Positions 42,471-52,799 of a stretch of DNA of 64,000 nucleotides are shown here, in pieces. Each line of letters opens with the position of its first letter. The first letter of the stretch is position 1. This DNA comes from Isoetes taiwanensis (taxonomy: Eukaryota > Streptophyta > Lycopodiopsida > Isoetales > Isoetaceae). The notes under the pieces are model-generated. The model was not told the origin of the DNA. It searched no databases and saw only the letters and a program-made list of their open reading frames with translations. The stretch is taken from the NCBI GenBank assembly GCA_021234155.1, contig JAJEKV010000008.1:12923406-12987405 (forward strand), in the 5' to 3' direction. A program made the translations under genes and the position numbers.

Positions 42471-45400
42471 AATGGAAGCAATCACCTGCGCTTTTCATGG
42501 GTAGATGGGTGCACGGTAGTGGTGTGGGCCCTCGTGAGCATGGGATTAACCTGTTGTCGATAATTTGCCACCTTGACATGTGACAGGGGCCTGCATCCCA
42601 AAGCTTGGCCATGAAGCAAGCATCAAATCTTTCGCTTCAAGGCGGTAGCGTTCCGCCGGTGTATGCCTTTGGTCCACATCTGTGTGCCTGCACATTCCAT
42701 AAGCGAGAACCACCGGGCTTGCTTGTCTTTCCAAGAGGCTTTTTGTTGCGGGCCCATCGCCACCGCCAAAGCAAGGTTGGGCAGCGGGCTTCATCCATAG
42801 CCCCCACCGCCACGGAAGTAAATAATGTGGCGTTCAGTACGACCCTCGTAATGGAAGGGAAGCACGTCTCTACGGGCAAGATCTGATATGGGGACCGTGG
42901 ATTTCCTCCCGGTGCCGGGCCAAGAAGGCCTTCCGTACACTGCTCTAGATCGTTCCAAGTGGTGAGGGATATCAACCGGCCCCACGCCACGCCCCATAGA
43001 GGAGGGCCAGAGTTCAACCAAGACCTGAACAAATTATTGCTGGTGACCCCATGCATCTGAGCTACGCCTTGTTGTTTGTTTTGTTTTGCATTGCATCTGG
43101 GGGCTTTCCAGCTGCGGTGACCCGTAAACGATGGATGCATCCGGTGTGTGGTAGTAGAAAACTCAATGCCCAAATACTTATAAGATCGAGCCACCTCCAC
43201 TACGCCCTGGTAAGTGAATGAGGGAAGGCGTGGTGCTTGGGATGATGGGACCAGCAGCACCCTTGTCTTGACCAAGTTAACTCTCATGTCGATGAAATTG
43301 GCGAGAAAGTGTCCAGCATCCAGGTGCGCCTCCCCGTGCTCAGCTAGCCATTCTTCTAGCTGGTCAATGTATACCAAAGCGAAGAGCGTCGGTGATAGAG
43401 GGCAGCCACGGCGCACCCAATGCTACCAAATAAACGGGCTCCCCGGCAAAGGTGTGTGAGGCGACGGAGCAAGCCTCCTTATGAATGCCCATATAGCGTG
43501 CGCAGTCGGTGGGGGGTCCCTAGTCTGTCTCAATCTATCCCACAACTTATCCCGAGGCTTTGTGTCAAAAGCCTGCGAAATCCACAAAGCAACAAAGAGC
43601 ATTCTCGGCCGATTCCTAGGCTATCCTCTATGAGTGTTCGTAGAGTGAAGATATGGTCAATAGTAGAATGCCGGGGCGGAAGCCCACTTTAGCGAGAAAC
43701 CGCACTTCTCCATCCCCGCTTAAAGTGTCAATCACGCTCAAGAATCCCGGCAAGCAACTTGGCAAAGACGAGCCCGACCATAATGGTGCGATAGTTGGCT
43801 GGGCCGTAGGGGTCCCTCGCTTTGTATATGGGCACAACTCTACTAGTAGTCAAAGGCGGGAAGCCTTCTTACAATGCCCCCTGGTGAAGAGTCTTTGTGA
43901 GCCCGACCACCATTGGGGGCCCGACCACTTGAGAAGCTGCACGCATACCATCCAAATCTGCTGCCTTCGGTGGCAAGTTGTGCCCATTATGACATCCCTT
44001 TGATGAATGACCAGTGCTAGGCAGGCCTGCTCATGAGGAGAATGCGGGTGCCGGCTTCCCATTGGGTCATACAGTGCGCAAAGTATCTCACCCATTGTTC
44101 CGGGGTAATATTTCACGTGGGAACATGCGGGCTTACTCAAGACCTTTCTCGAAGGCCCTAGGGTGGCGGTCTAGAAGACCAAACATCTGTTGCTGGTGCT
44201 TTCTGCAAAGGTACAGCTTTCTTGGTCTTGAGGAAGGATGGTATTGACGGGCCGGCCTGTTGGCGAATGGTGGGGTCCAGCACTTGGCGGAGCCATCGTT
44301 TCAACTCCGACATTAGATCATCGAACCCGGTGATTGCGAGGGAAGGTGATTGCAGCCCCACGGGTGGATCGTCGAGGCGGCCTCTCCCAAAGCATCGTCC
44401 CCTACCCTCGAAGGGCTGGTTCATTTGGCCGTCTGCTGTTGAAGTGTGGGGGTTTACGGCTCTCCCGCAGCTCATGCTCAAGCATCCTCGCATAGGCCGC
44501 ATCGATCATAGGTCGGGGCACGCAAGTGTAATTTACATGGGGTGTGGGGCAATGGGTGCTGGGTTAACTGCCAATCTATAAACGGGGGGAACTGATGGTG
44601 AGATCTACTTCCTCGGGAGCCACTGTCCCGACATCAAAAACAGTGATCAAAGTGTAGGCATTGCTCAACAAGTAGCACGTAATCCACCACTTGGTGCAGC
44701 CCCCAGTTCTCCCCGGGTTTACAAGTGAAGCCGGTTGGAGGGCCGACCAGCGTGCCAGCCCATTGCAAATGACGGGTCAAAGATCTTTGCCGACAGCGAC
44801 TGATCTGCCAGGCCATAGTGTAACTTTGCTACGTCATCGGCGCCCTTGGCCAAAACCAGTCTCTGCGGGGGTCCATTTGCAACACATCCTCGGCTAGAGG
44901 TGCGAATTTTGGGATCTGCTCTATCCACAATCTTGGCGCATTGAAGTCTCAAGCAACATGACCTTGCCCAATTGTATGCATCTGGCCAGTATGTCATCAT
45001 ATAGATCGACATAGGGCTCCTGCTTTTATCCACATCCAAGTGCGTGTGGTAAAAGTTGCTCTCGGCATGTGGGAAACAGCAAGCCGCCACAAAGAGAGGG
45101 CTGCCATCGCTGATACGCATCGTACCCGCAAGTATCTGTTGTGCTGTCGCCTTACCGCAATGGGGAGGCCGATTGGGCAAAGGCTGCATGCGGTAGTAAC
45201 ACGCAATTCCTCCGTGTCCCTCGTTTCGGTGCACTCATTGAAGGCCGAATGGCTGGGGTATCACGGCAAATCGGTAGCTTTGTGACCGACATGTTCCCAT
45301 GTTTCCATGAGGAAGATAAGGTCCATGTCCATGGCGAATTTTAATTGAGACTGTCCCCTTCGCCATGGAAAGCCCCGCGGCAATTCCGGGGATACCCCGA
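42471..45400 (-). pseudogene. LINE copy 3: reverse transcriptase and endonuclease, right of the copia insertion
   Basis: Minus-strand L1-like LINE. From the 5' side: DLIFLMETWEH-like text near 45310, then EGHGGIACYYRM (45234 on), CCFPHAESNFYHTHLDVDKS and DPSFAMGWHAG (endonuclease), the last in block 45234-44719. The spacer ELKRWLRQVLDP lies in 44502-44158. Reverse transcriptase follows with AQPTIAPLW, AKVGFRPG and TISSLYEHS (43837-43628), then RRGCPLSPTLFALVYIDQLEEW (43416 on), LANFIDMRVNLVKTRVLLV and SYKYLGIEF (43416-42637). The motif order is right and this copy is longer and better kept than the one at 10364, but frameshifts remain. The 3' end lies at 36498 beyond the copia element. Confidence 0.85.
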
Positions 45401-46250
45401 GGCACGATCCCTATTTAGTGGCATGCATCGCCACTTCAGGTCCGGTGGTAGTGGTGGTCCTGGGGGAGCGGAAGATGTGGATGCACGGGTGCGGCTGGGG
45501 CCCCTCGAGGGGACCGAGGGCCGGAGTGCCCGCATCCCCCGCTTTGGCTGCGAATTCCCGCATCCTTCCCAGGACCAGCCCGCTGCACCCCTCCATGTCT
45601 GCTTGGCAGTCCTCGACTTTGGCCAGCTCACGCCGGGTCTCTTCTTTGTCTTTGGGGTCAAGTCCCGGCCAACGTCTGAGCCGTCCCCTTCAACTTTCGG
45701 CTCACGGCGGGGATGGCCACCCGCCCGGCACGCCTCAACTGTGAAGATGACCACCCGGGCGATGAGGGCTTGAATTCCATGATTTATTTCGCCTTTCCAA
45801 TGGTCATGTCTTTGGGAATATCATCCGGTCCAAGATCCGTGGTGCGGAGTCGGGAAGTGAGATGTTCTCCCGACTCTCCGGGTCGGGCCTCGCACTACCA
45901 CATTGCGGCTCCTGCGTCTCTGTTCTGGAGTTTGCGGGGGCCGCACAGTGTTGGTTGAGGTGGGTGAGGCATAGGTCGTGGCGGCGCGGGGTGGTGGCGG
46001 CCCGGCGTGATCCCGATGTGTCCATGACATGTGTTCCGGGTTGGCGTCTGTAGGTTGGTGGGTTTGGGGTTGGTATGTTCTTTCTTTGTGGTTTTTACAT
46101 TCTCCGGAATGCTGAGGCTCAGCTCTTGCGGAGGGCGTTGTCATGCCTTGCCATCTCCCGCGTGCAATGGCGGAGTTGCTCATAAGGCTGAAGTGTTCTT
46201 GATGGGTGTTTTTGCTCATGGCTTTGGCGATTAGATTAGTATATTTTGCT
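45401..46250 (-). pseudogene. LINE copy 3: ORF1-like Pro/Arg-rich region
   Basis: Upstream of the endonuclease, minus-strand frames are GC-rich and rich in Pro, Arg, Ser and Thr (for example PPQTPEQRRRSRNVVVRGPT in 46219-45821). This is the usual place and composition for ORF1 of a LINE. No RNA-recognition motif or CCHC knuckle can be made out. GC content is well above the surroundings. Ends near 46250, where AT-rich DNA resumes. Confidence 0.5.
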
Positions 46251-46259
46251 TAGAGTCTA

Positions 46260-46749
46260 GGTTGCATCTCTAATTGGTAGCAAATTATGGAAGGAGCATT
46301 TCCTTAGGAGAACACAAATTAGGAACTTGTAAAAAACATTATTGTATTCCATTTGCTCCATAAGCTCTCTACATGAGATCGAACTCAAAATCAATGGAGA
46401 ATCCATATAGCCTAGAAAGTCCCACCTCTTGTTGAAGAAGAATAGAGAACCTTAGGAGGATAAATTGAATTGAATTGAGTTGGATTTTATCGGTCGGTGA
46501 GACCTAGACACCTTAATGCCTTCATGGTTATGTTTAGAGGTAGGTGAGAGAGCCTGAAGTGACAGGGGCACTAGTTCTAGCAAGCAGCAGACCTTCAGAA
46601 GACAACAGACTTAGACAGTATCTACCATATCCTATCATTCCAATGCTACAACATGACTTTAATATGCTTGGAAATGTGAATCTGTCAGGCTTTCTACTCT
46701 CTCTCGCTTCATATTCTCAAAACACTCTAATACATCATGATTTTCAAAC
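46260..46749. other. Spacer with a possible LINE 3' tail fragment
   Basis: At about 46465-46510 GAATTGAATTGAGTT precedes GGATTTTATCGGTC. This resembles the microsatellite plus TTTTTATCGTCC ends of the two L1-like LINEs and may mark another truncated copy. Nothing else is seen before the transposon E2. Confidence 0.35.
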
Positions 46750-47219
46750 GCCTTCAAACAAGGTTTAAAATGAAAGCACTTATTTAAGAAGTGCGTTTGA
46801 AAGATTCCTTTATAAAAATTGGAAACTTGAAAAAAATGGACAAAATAGGGAGCAAAATAGATTGTTGAGCAAATAGCATTCAAAATACCCCAAAAAAAGC
46901 AACATTTTTGAAGCCTTTTCATTTTTAAAAAAGGGCAAAAAAAAAAAAAGCTTGTTTTGAGGAGAGAGACATTAAATTTAAAACTCACTAAGTATTTGTT
47001 GTTGAAAATAGAAGGAAATATAGTTTGTCTTTTTGCAAGCTTAATATAAGTACTAAGAAAATCAAACATAGAAAAGAGAAAAGTGTGAAATCATAAAAAA
47101 AAAAAGAATTGTTCTAATTAAGCATTGTTAAAGAGACAAAGTTTTAGGTTGAAAAAATCTTCATCAAAATATATTGAGATTCTTAGCACATAGATTACAA
47201 TGAAAGTTAATTTAAAATC

Positions 47220-48310
47220 TTTATGCGTATAAATTTATACGGGAGGTGGGTCTTCCAGTCCACCGGACTCTCGTTCCCTTAGGATCGTCTATTCTTTGCG
47301 AGGTTTTAATGGCGTAGACGCCCCTTACGATTCCAATGGTACAAATACAGCTGATTCTCCTCGCTCGGGCACCACGGGCTCGGATCGACAAACTCCACCT
47401 CCTCATATCTTCTTCCGTAAGTGGAGGTGGATTTACAGTATATGTGCCTTTCACATCGCCAGCCCCATTTTTGCTCCCGGTTCCTCGTTTTCATCGGAAA
47501 GGATTCACAAGAGCTTATCCCGGTCCCTGATGAAACTTATTTTGTCCCGGGTCTATGTCAACGGAGACAACATTGCGCCCTTGCTTAAAAGTATGGCAAA
47601 CCGGCGGGTGCTCGAGCACGAAAATGCATCTAGAATCGGTCTCACGGGCGAGAAAACCAATTAAATTATTAATTAGCCGTTGTAGCCCGATAATGAGATA
47701 CCACGGCTCCTTGTCGTTGTGGGTCTCTCAATTTTGTAGAAACAGTAGGGCGAAGGCGTTGCGGGGTGGAGTCTTTTCATTCTGCGTGTTGAAATGAACC
47801 ATGGTTTTTGGTGTCCGCTATTTGTAAAACCAATATGGAAATGTTCAAAACTGACTTACTAAGCGGCGGACCACCACCATGTCCTTTGACATTTGTTTTT
47901 AGCTGCCAAACAAAAAGCAATTAAACATTGGAAAGAAAAGCGAACAAAATAAGTTAGTTAAGTGGTGTGGCGGTATAAATTTATACCACCATTGCCTTCT
48001 TTGTATAAATTTATACCACGAGGTTTAATCGAGGTATAAATTTATACCGTGGTGTTAAAGTAAATAGAAAAGCAAGAAATTCAAAGCTTACCATAGCGTT
48101 TTGAAGCCAGCGTTCTGAGGCGACTCCCAATGGCTTTAGCACAGACATCGATGGAGGTGGGAATGAAAAATGATGACCCTCCGGTTTTCAGATGTCGTGA
48201 CTTCTTTTAGGCCATCCAAGAAAGAACGGACTTGCACGTGAGTAAAAGCCTCCTCGTCAAAAGTGCTATCCTTGATTTTGAAGCCATAAGGAATATGCGC
48301 AATGCATAGC
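47220..48310 (-). pseudogene. E2 methyltransferase C-terminal part (separated from its N-terminal part by E1)
   Basis: Minus-strand text begins at the E1 insertion with HIPYGFKIKDSTFDEEAFTH (about 48290-48230), then VQVRSFLDGLKEVTTSEN and RRVIIFHS. HIPYG corresponds to methyltransferase motif IV (DPPY type), with the first Asp changed to His; the E1 copy keeps Asp. An intron with palindromes (about 48060-47950) follows a TATGGTAAGC donor. Next come a KGHGGG block and ADTKNHGSF. Near 47640 ILDAFS marks motif I, whose GSGTT is degraded to CSST here, then GRN(V)V-VDID-like text. The C-terminal stretch 47494-47306 reads STYGRRYEEVEFVDPSPW. E1 separates this part from its upstream exons, so the gene is dead. 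Confidence 0.65.
47222..48055. repeat. Palindrome copies in the E2 3' introns
   Basis: GTATAAATTTATAC cores at about 47226, 47972-47987 (perfect 16-mer GGTATAAATTTATACC), 48003 and 48033-48048 (perfect). They mirror the E1 copies at 56415 and 55520-55690. Confidence 0.85.
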
Positions 48311-48316
48311 GTAAAG

Positions 48317-48345
48317 CTTCAAAAGGAATCTTTGAAAGATTCCCT
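48317..48345 (+). repeat. E1 left terminal palindromic block
   Basis: CTTCAAAAGGAATC leads into the odd palindrome GGAATCTTTGAAAGATTCC. The same block lies about 45-70 bp inside the E2 right end. Confidence 0.7.
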
Positions 48346-48699
48346 AAAATTCCCTTAAAAAGTCCATTTTAAGATTTTTTGTGGCGGTGTGACAATTTAA
48401 GTAATTTAGGTACCATTTTTGAGGGTTGATTGAACATAACTTTTCGTGCAAAAATTTTAAATAGCAATTTTTCATCCTCTAAACTAGAACAAAAATAGTT
48501 ACTTTTATAAAGTGTAGCAAAAAGGGGCAATAAAAAAATAGCAAAGGGTAGTAGAGTGACAAAAAAGTGATATATTCAAGGTTGTGAAAATTGTACAAAA
48601 TTATGAACAAAATTGTCAAAAATATAGGATATTTTGACGGACAATCATCACACTGCACTTTCTGTTCTTTACATGTTGAGTCATCGGACAAACTTACAT

Positions 48700-51600
48700 T
48701 TTTGACAAGATCGGGATGCATCTCATCCTCGACTCATTTATTCCACGATCACTCGAGCCTTCATCCTCGGCTTCACTCGGCCTTTGGATGTACTCGAGCG
48801 ATCTTCTTCCTCACTTGTCTACAAGTGAGTCTTCATCATCATCTTTTTGGCCACCTTTTTGGCTTGTTTGTCTAATCCACATGCCGAGCCTTATTAAAGT
48901 TTGAGTGACCATCGTAACTTATTAGCGGCGGTCGAGAACAAAGTCATATGCAAGAACCTTTACTTCGGTTAGATCTATGGCGGCGATTGCTTGCTTTGGA
49001 CTTAGCTCTCTTTCCCCTCTGTTTTTACCATCTCCAAAGTATAACTCCCCTTTGAAAGCATTGGCGTGATCGTTCTCATCCAGTGCACTTTTAATTGAGT
49101 GGGAATTCCATCCTCTCTTGTTACCTCGGTTACTTTAGCTAGCGGAATGGCCTCGATTCATCATTATCGGTTTGGGACAGCTATGAGCATTCCTTACGAA
49201 TCTCGAGGGTGAACCGGATACTCGAGCAACTTGTTGTCTTTGTGCGTCTAGGGCGGTGTACATGACTCTGTCATCTTCATCGAGCTAGCCAATATCTCTA
49301 CATGTTCCTCTTGATTCTCAAACCCGGGGAGGGTTTGCCTAGATGGCGGTTGAATGTAACTGGTCTTCGACCTTGTAATGAAGCTTGCAACATGTCACGT
49401 TGCCGAGAAAAAAATTGAGGCCACCATAAAGCATCTGCCTCCCCAAAGTGGTTAGAGCAGGACTGAATACTTGTCTCAATACAATCCAATGATTTATTTG
49501 AGTCAAATGCTCTTCCCTCCTTTTTACTCTTTGTGATTTCTTTCAAGCTTTTTAGAGGCATTTGCTCTGCAGAGAGCATGGAACTAGTATTGGGGATGTT
49601 GCGAATGAATTGAATACCTGCTGCTGGCTGCCACTGCAAGGATGTGGCATATTTCTTTCCTTGTAAGATGGCCTTGCCATCTACAAGTGAAATTTTGATC
49701 TGATGCTGGAATGTAATGTTTCTCAAGGGCTCAATAGCACAGTGACCTAGTTGATCTCTTCGAAAAATCCATTCCTTGAAATCATAAGTTTCTTCCAATA
49801 ACTCGATGTCTGGACGAGGATTGTAGGAATCTTGGATGACCTCAATCATGGCTGGCAGGCTTAGAGCTTTTTCGAGCAAGGCGTTTAGAGAACCTCTTGA
49901 ACATCGATCAATTTGGTCGTGTGTATGACCAACAAGCGAGGAAACCAATCTTCACCTTCTTGAAGATTTGTTTCTCTACTAACATAACACGATAAGCAAA
50001 CAACGCTGATTCTTATTTTCCCTTGTCGTGTTATCTGGTGAAGATCTGACCCGGCGGTATATGTTCTAGATTGGAAAGAAGCTTATTCAATATTGTGATA
50101 GTGAGATTTGGATCAGCATGAATGTTTGGATAATTCAAAAATGCCTTGCAAGATAGTTTTCCATTAAATACCATAGCACCAACAACATGCAGATGTATGA
50201 AATCTTCTTGGCTGACATCCTTAGGCACATTGACAAAATGTGGTAGGGTGGTCTTCTTACGGTCCATTCCATCAATAACAAGCGATATGTAGTTGAGTGG
50301 TTGTTCGAGTGCTTTCTTCCTATGTTTTGTCAATTTTCTCCTTTCCAAAGATTGTTGTTCTCACGTGCTTGTTGGTTTCTCCTTCAATGCATCGAAAGGA
50401 AAATATGTTTAGGAAAGAACCTACTTTTAAGTAGAACTAGGCAAGAACTGCGTCACGGAAGCTTACTTTTAGTGTGAAGTGTCCTTGCATTTTGTCTCTG
50501 AGCTTTTAATTGAGCATGTAGCACAAAGCAGACATCCTATGCTTTCTAGGAATGGACCTTGAGAAAACTCTTTTTCGAACCACGATAAAGTAAGAGTAGC
50601 GGAACAAAGCGTTCTCCGGCCTCAACACACATCTCCTTATAATTATCGTAGACTTCTTGTTTAGGTGAAATTGTCACTCAAGTGGTACATAGGGCTATTA
50701 GGGAGTTTCTCACAAGACTCCTTAAAGAAACCTTCCATCCGGGGAAACACATTGAAGGGCATGAATTACGGTTATGCCTCTGAATGGCGGTAGTCATTGA
50801 TGCACGGATTCTTGTCAAGCCTTTTCTTGAGGCGGTCAAGTCGTCTGTTGCCTAAAGCATGAATCAATTTGAAGGCCGTTTGACGAGGCGGTGTGGCCAC
50901 CCATTTGTGTAAGTAAACTTCTCACCATCATCGGCCTAATATTGAAGGCTAAGTAGCCCCTTTGGTCTAGCGAGTCATTGAACTGTAACTATCACGAATC
51001 AACCTCAATTCCTTTAGTCAATCTTAAGCAAACAGCGTTGAGAACAACGATTGCTTTGTATGTGTTGCCCATAAGTGAGCCTCGTCCATGAGTTTCTTTC
51101 TTCTCTTGGTTGTACATGCTTTCTTGTGTAAGTTACGTTTAAGATTCTTACTTGCGGGGGGCTTTGAATTGAACAAGGAGTCTTGTGGCTTTGGTAGGTC
51201 CTCGTCGAGAGATCAACATGAGGTGTTTCTTAAATCGAGAGATCAACTTGAGGTGTACTTGTAGATCTTTGATAGGTTTGGTGTGTGCAAGTCACGGGGG
51301 GAGGTGCTTTCCCTCTCTGCGGGGAAAAATGTCGAGGTTGGTGGCGTAGTTGACCAGCTCTGAAGTGTCGTAGAACCACGGGGAGTTGCGTGTCATTGGC
51401 TACTTCCACTTGTTGTAGTATCATTTAGCGAAATTGATGGAGTTGGCGTGATTTGCCTCGGGGGATTTAGCCTACGGTGGACTAAAGGCGACGTACTAAA
51501 AACTGAAGTGGAGGAGGTAGTCGACCTCTCTAGCTTTGAGGTGGGGTAAAAAGCGCATTGGTGGGGGCGGGGCGGCGTTCGGGGGCGGGGTGTGGTGGAG

Positions 51601-51744
51601 TAAGTTGGCTGGTGGTGGAAGCCGAGGTGGTGCGTCTTTGGAGTAAACTCTCAGAGCTGGGGGTTTGAATATCAAAGCCGAGAATTTCGAGGCTACTTCG
51701 GTGTCGGTTGAGGGGGTGTGAATGTCATTGCGGGGAGGAAGCAC
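48700..51744 (-). pseudogene. E1 transposase (VIDGMD / DNTTRENKN / VGHTHDQID family), frameshifted
   Basis: Likely DDE-type transposase of E1, by inference from motifs. The first frame (51744-51496) starts MLPPRNDIHTPSTD and is proline-rich (LLHHTPPPNAAPPPPMRF). After less clear exons, 50348-50031 reads QPLNYISLVIDGMDRKKTTL, PHFVNVP, HLHVVGAMVFNGK and DPNLTITILNKLLS; the DGMD is a candidate catalytic Asp. Near 50015, in another frame, DNTTRENKNQRCLLIVLC gives the second Asp. Block 49948-49298 reads VGHTHDQIDR, SLPAMIEVIQDSYNPRPDIE and ADALWWPQFFSRQRDM. These motifs recall a widespread, poorly characterised group of transposon proteins (DUF7869-like). The gene probably ends near 48700 in an acidic tail (DDDEDSLVDK). 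One-base shifts imply inactivity of this copy. Confidence 0.65.
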
Positions 51745-51814
51745 TGCGAGCGGGGACTTGGAGGCTCTGCGGTTCTTTTTTCTCGAGCCATACTCGAGAA
51801 AGGTAAGCGTCTGC

Positions 51815-51980
51815 TTGTATAAATTTATCTGACGACAGAAGAAGCAGATGGTAAAAGTTTACACGGGGATGGTATAAATTTATCTGAGAGAAGGCAAACT
51901 TGTAGCTGCTGGCTGTATAAATTTATCTGAGAGATGGTATAAATTTATCACGGAGGAGGAAGACCACGGCACAAATTTAT
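51815..51980. repeat. Palindrome cluster, E1 (transposase-proximal)
   Basis: Five copies of the TATAAATTTAT core at about 51816, 51871, 51917, 51938 and 51965, several ending in TCTG or TCAC instead of TACC. E2 has the matching cluster at 60082-60260. Confidence 0.85.
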
Positions 51981-52250
51981 CACGAAAACTCCTGAGACAC
52001 TTGTATTGGAATCTTTATGGAGAAGCGCTATCTGAAAGCGGCACTTAGCGGGGTACTTAAGCCCGGCGCCGGCCACCCTATTTTCATATCGCTTGGCTTC
52101 GGTCGAATTTCGCTCATGGTCCATATATATACCCCCTCTTATTTGCTCTCGGAACCTCTATACGCTAGTCCATACGGTCATGCCCACGTAAGTCTACTTT
52201 CCGTACTTTTGTTTCTCTTTGGTTTTAATCTGTTAGAGTGTAAGCCCCCA

Positions 52251-52612
52251 CGGTATAAATTTATACCGAGATGGCTCTGGATCGGTATAAATTTATATCA
52301 TTTAATAGTATAAATTTATACGGCTCCAAAGCACTCGCGGTATTACCCCCGCCAAATTTGCTTTCAGGCCGGTATAAATTTATCTGCTTCGGCTGCGTAA
52401 GTATAAATTTATTCGACTTTCGACACGGCGGTATAAATTTATACCGCTCAGAACACATTCGATTGTTCGGGCGGTATAAATTTATACGCTTCGTGCTTTC
52501 GGCGGTATAAATTTATCGCCCGTCTTTCGGCGGTATAAATTTATCTCGCTCGAGCACTAGCGGTATAAATTTATACAAGTGCTTTCGAGCCGTATAAATT
52601 TATACCGTTCGA
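52251..52612. repeat. Palindrome cluster, E1 (methyltransferase-proximal), including a 20-bp perfect palindrome
   Basis: Twelve copies at 22-60 bp spacing. The best are CGGTATAAATTTATACCG at 52251-52268 and GCGGTATAAATTTATACCGC at 52428-52447. Others keep the left arm and vary at the right end. Spacers share TTCG, CTCGAGCAC and TTTCGGCGG words. E2 has the matching cluster at 59490-59825. Confidence 0.9.
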
Positions 52613-52799
52613 GAACCATTTTAAATTCTTGGCGTCTAGTGCTCAGCGAATGGTCGAACCTTAATATTTTGGTAATATTGTTGTGTTTTCAGCTTAAATG
52701 ACACAAATGAAGTGTTAATTTAGTGTGGATTTTATGCCCTTTCATCCTCTTTTTTCTTTGTTTTTGTGTTTCAAAAATTGAAAAAGATTGAGTTTCTTT

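Larger units (their letters stand above)
51745..52700. promoter_or_regulatory. Shared divergent upstream region of E1, packed with palindromes
   Basis: The transposase is read leftwards and the ParB-methyltransferase gene rightwards from this ~1-kb interval. It holds about 17 copies of the TATAAATTTATA palindrome in two clusters (51815-51980 and 52251-52612). The intervening stretch (52010-52245) has the same partner in E2 at 59870-60065. The TATAAA in each palindrome could act as a TATA box in either direction, but no start site can be shown. Confidence 0.55.

Noticed and set aside
45341-45773. 142-codon plus-strand frame in GC-rich DNA as a gene
   Set aside because: It overlaps the minus-strand LINE 5' region; openness is explained by high GC and no motif is present.
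52017-52313. 98-codon frame in the E1 divergent region as a small gene
   Set aside because: It runs into the palindrome repeats and its E2 counterpart (59870-60065) is not open.
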